Below are positions 63,948-64,000 of a DNA stretch of 64,000 bases, piece after piece. Positions within the stretch are counted from its first letter, which is position 1. Each line of letters begins with the position of its first letter. Under the pieces are notes generated by a model. The model saw only the letters and a list, made by a program, of their open reading frames with translations. It did not search any database and was not told the origin of the DNA. Both the position numbers and the translations under genes were made by a program. Origin of the DNA: Microbulbifer sp. HZ11 (GTDB lineage Bacteria; Pseudomonadota; Gammaproteobacteria; Pseudomonadales; Cellvibrionaceae); the NCBI RefSeq assembly GCF_000708675.1, contig NZ_JELR01000002.1, positions 558,001-622,000 on the forward strand, written 5' to 3'.

Positions 63948-64000
63948 TACCAAAACGTTACTGTCACTAACCAACATACCGTTAACCCACAAAGGAAATA

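Overview
The window looks like chromosomal DNA of a marine, polysaccharide- and protein-degrading gammaproteobacterium. The gene mix fits the Cellvibrionales and most resembles Microbulbifer: four large TonB-dependent receptors, a family-10-type pectate lyase lipoprotein, a GH20 hexosaminidase, poly-Ser-linked carbohydrate-binding modules, a DPP-IV-type peptidase and a CIO-type cytochrome bd. The genus is an inference from gene content. By eye, most of the window is GC-rich; the first ~6 kb is clearly more AT-rich.

Layout. 1-6.4 kb: an AT-rich accessory end with a DUF3800 protein, a long perfect hairpin flanked by tmRNA-like 3' tails, a 354-aa protein of unknown function, and a convergent, overlapping hybrid kinase / LuxR regulator pair. 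6.4-17.2 kb: TonB receptor, tapT, cold-shock gene, rnr, an OmpW/autotransporter pair and a DUF1853 gene. 17.2-20.4 kb: a GbsR/MarR-type regulator with an FNR/Anr-like box and a perfect palindrome in its promoter, then cydAB of the CIO type. 20.5-32.7 kb: pectate lyase; a Fur-type iron module (PepSY protein, siderophore receptor, and a divergent haem-protein operon); a secreted metallophosphatase with two DNRLRE-like modules; a DPP-IV-type peptidase. 32.9-36.3 kb: a compact sigma-54 locus, in which an NtrC-type activator with a degenerate receiver is surrounded by three -24/-12 promoters facing DUF1328/lipoprotein, ORF166 and BON-domain genes. 36.3-49.1 kb: a D-amino-acid and amino-sugar locus (SSS permease, RidA, D-aminoacylase, RpiR regulator; divergently a D-Ser/D-Thr PLP enzyme, GH20 hexosaminidase, SMP-30 protein; then a 1054-aa receptor). 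49.5-53.4 kb: small lipoproteins and the glutathione-dependent formaldehyde pair frmA/fghA. 53.4-60.1 kb: a leftward run made of a solute-binding-like protein, a two-TM protein with a possible C-terminal winged helix, a TonB receptor, a lipoprotein tyrosine phosphatase and an exported protein, with a Fur-like box upstream. 60.7-64 kb: a host-attachment-type protein, CorA, an unknown protein and cytochrome b561.

The most interesting signals are the sigma-54 mini-regulon, a dispersed family of nested hairpin repeats sharing a conserved core but with unrelated self-complementary arms (three copies), the membrane regulator/binding-protein pair beside a receptor-phosphatase operon, and the D-amino-acid cluster in which RidA is linked to a PLP enzyme expected to release 2-aminoacrylate. 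No rRNA, CRISPR array, intact insertion sequence or intact prophage was seen.
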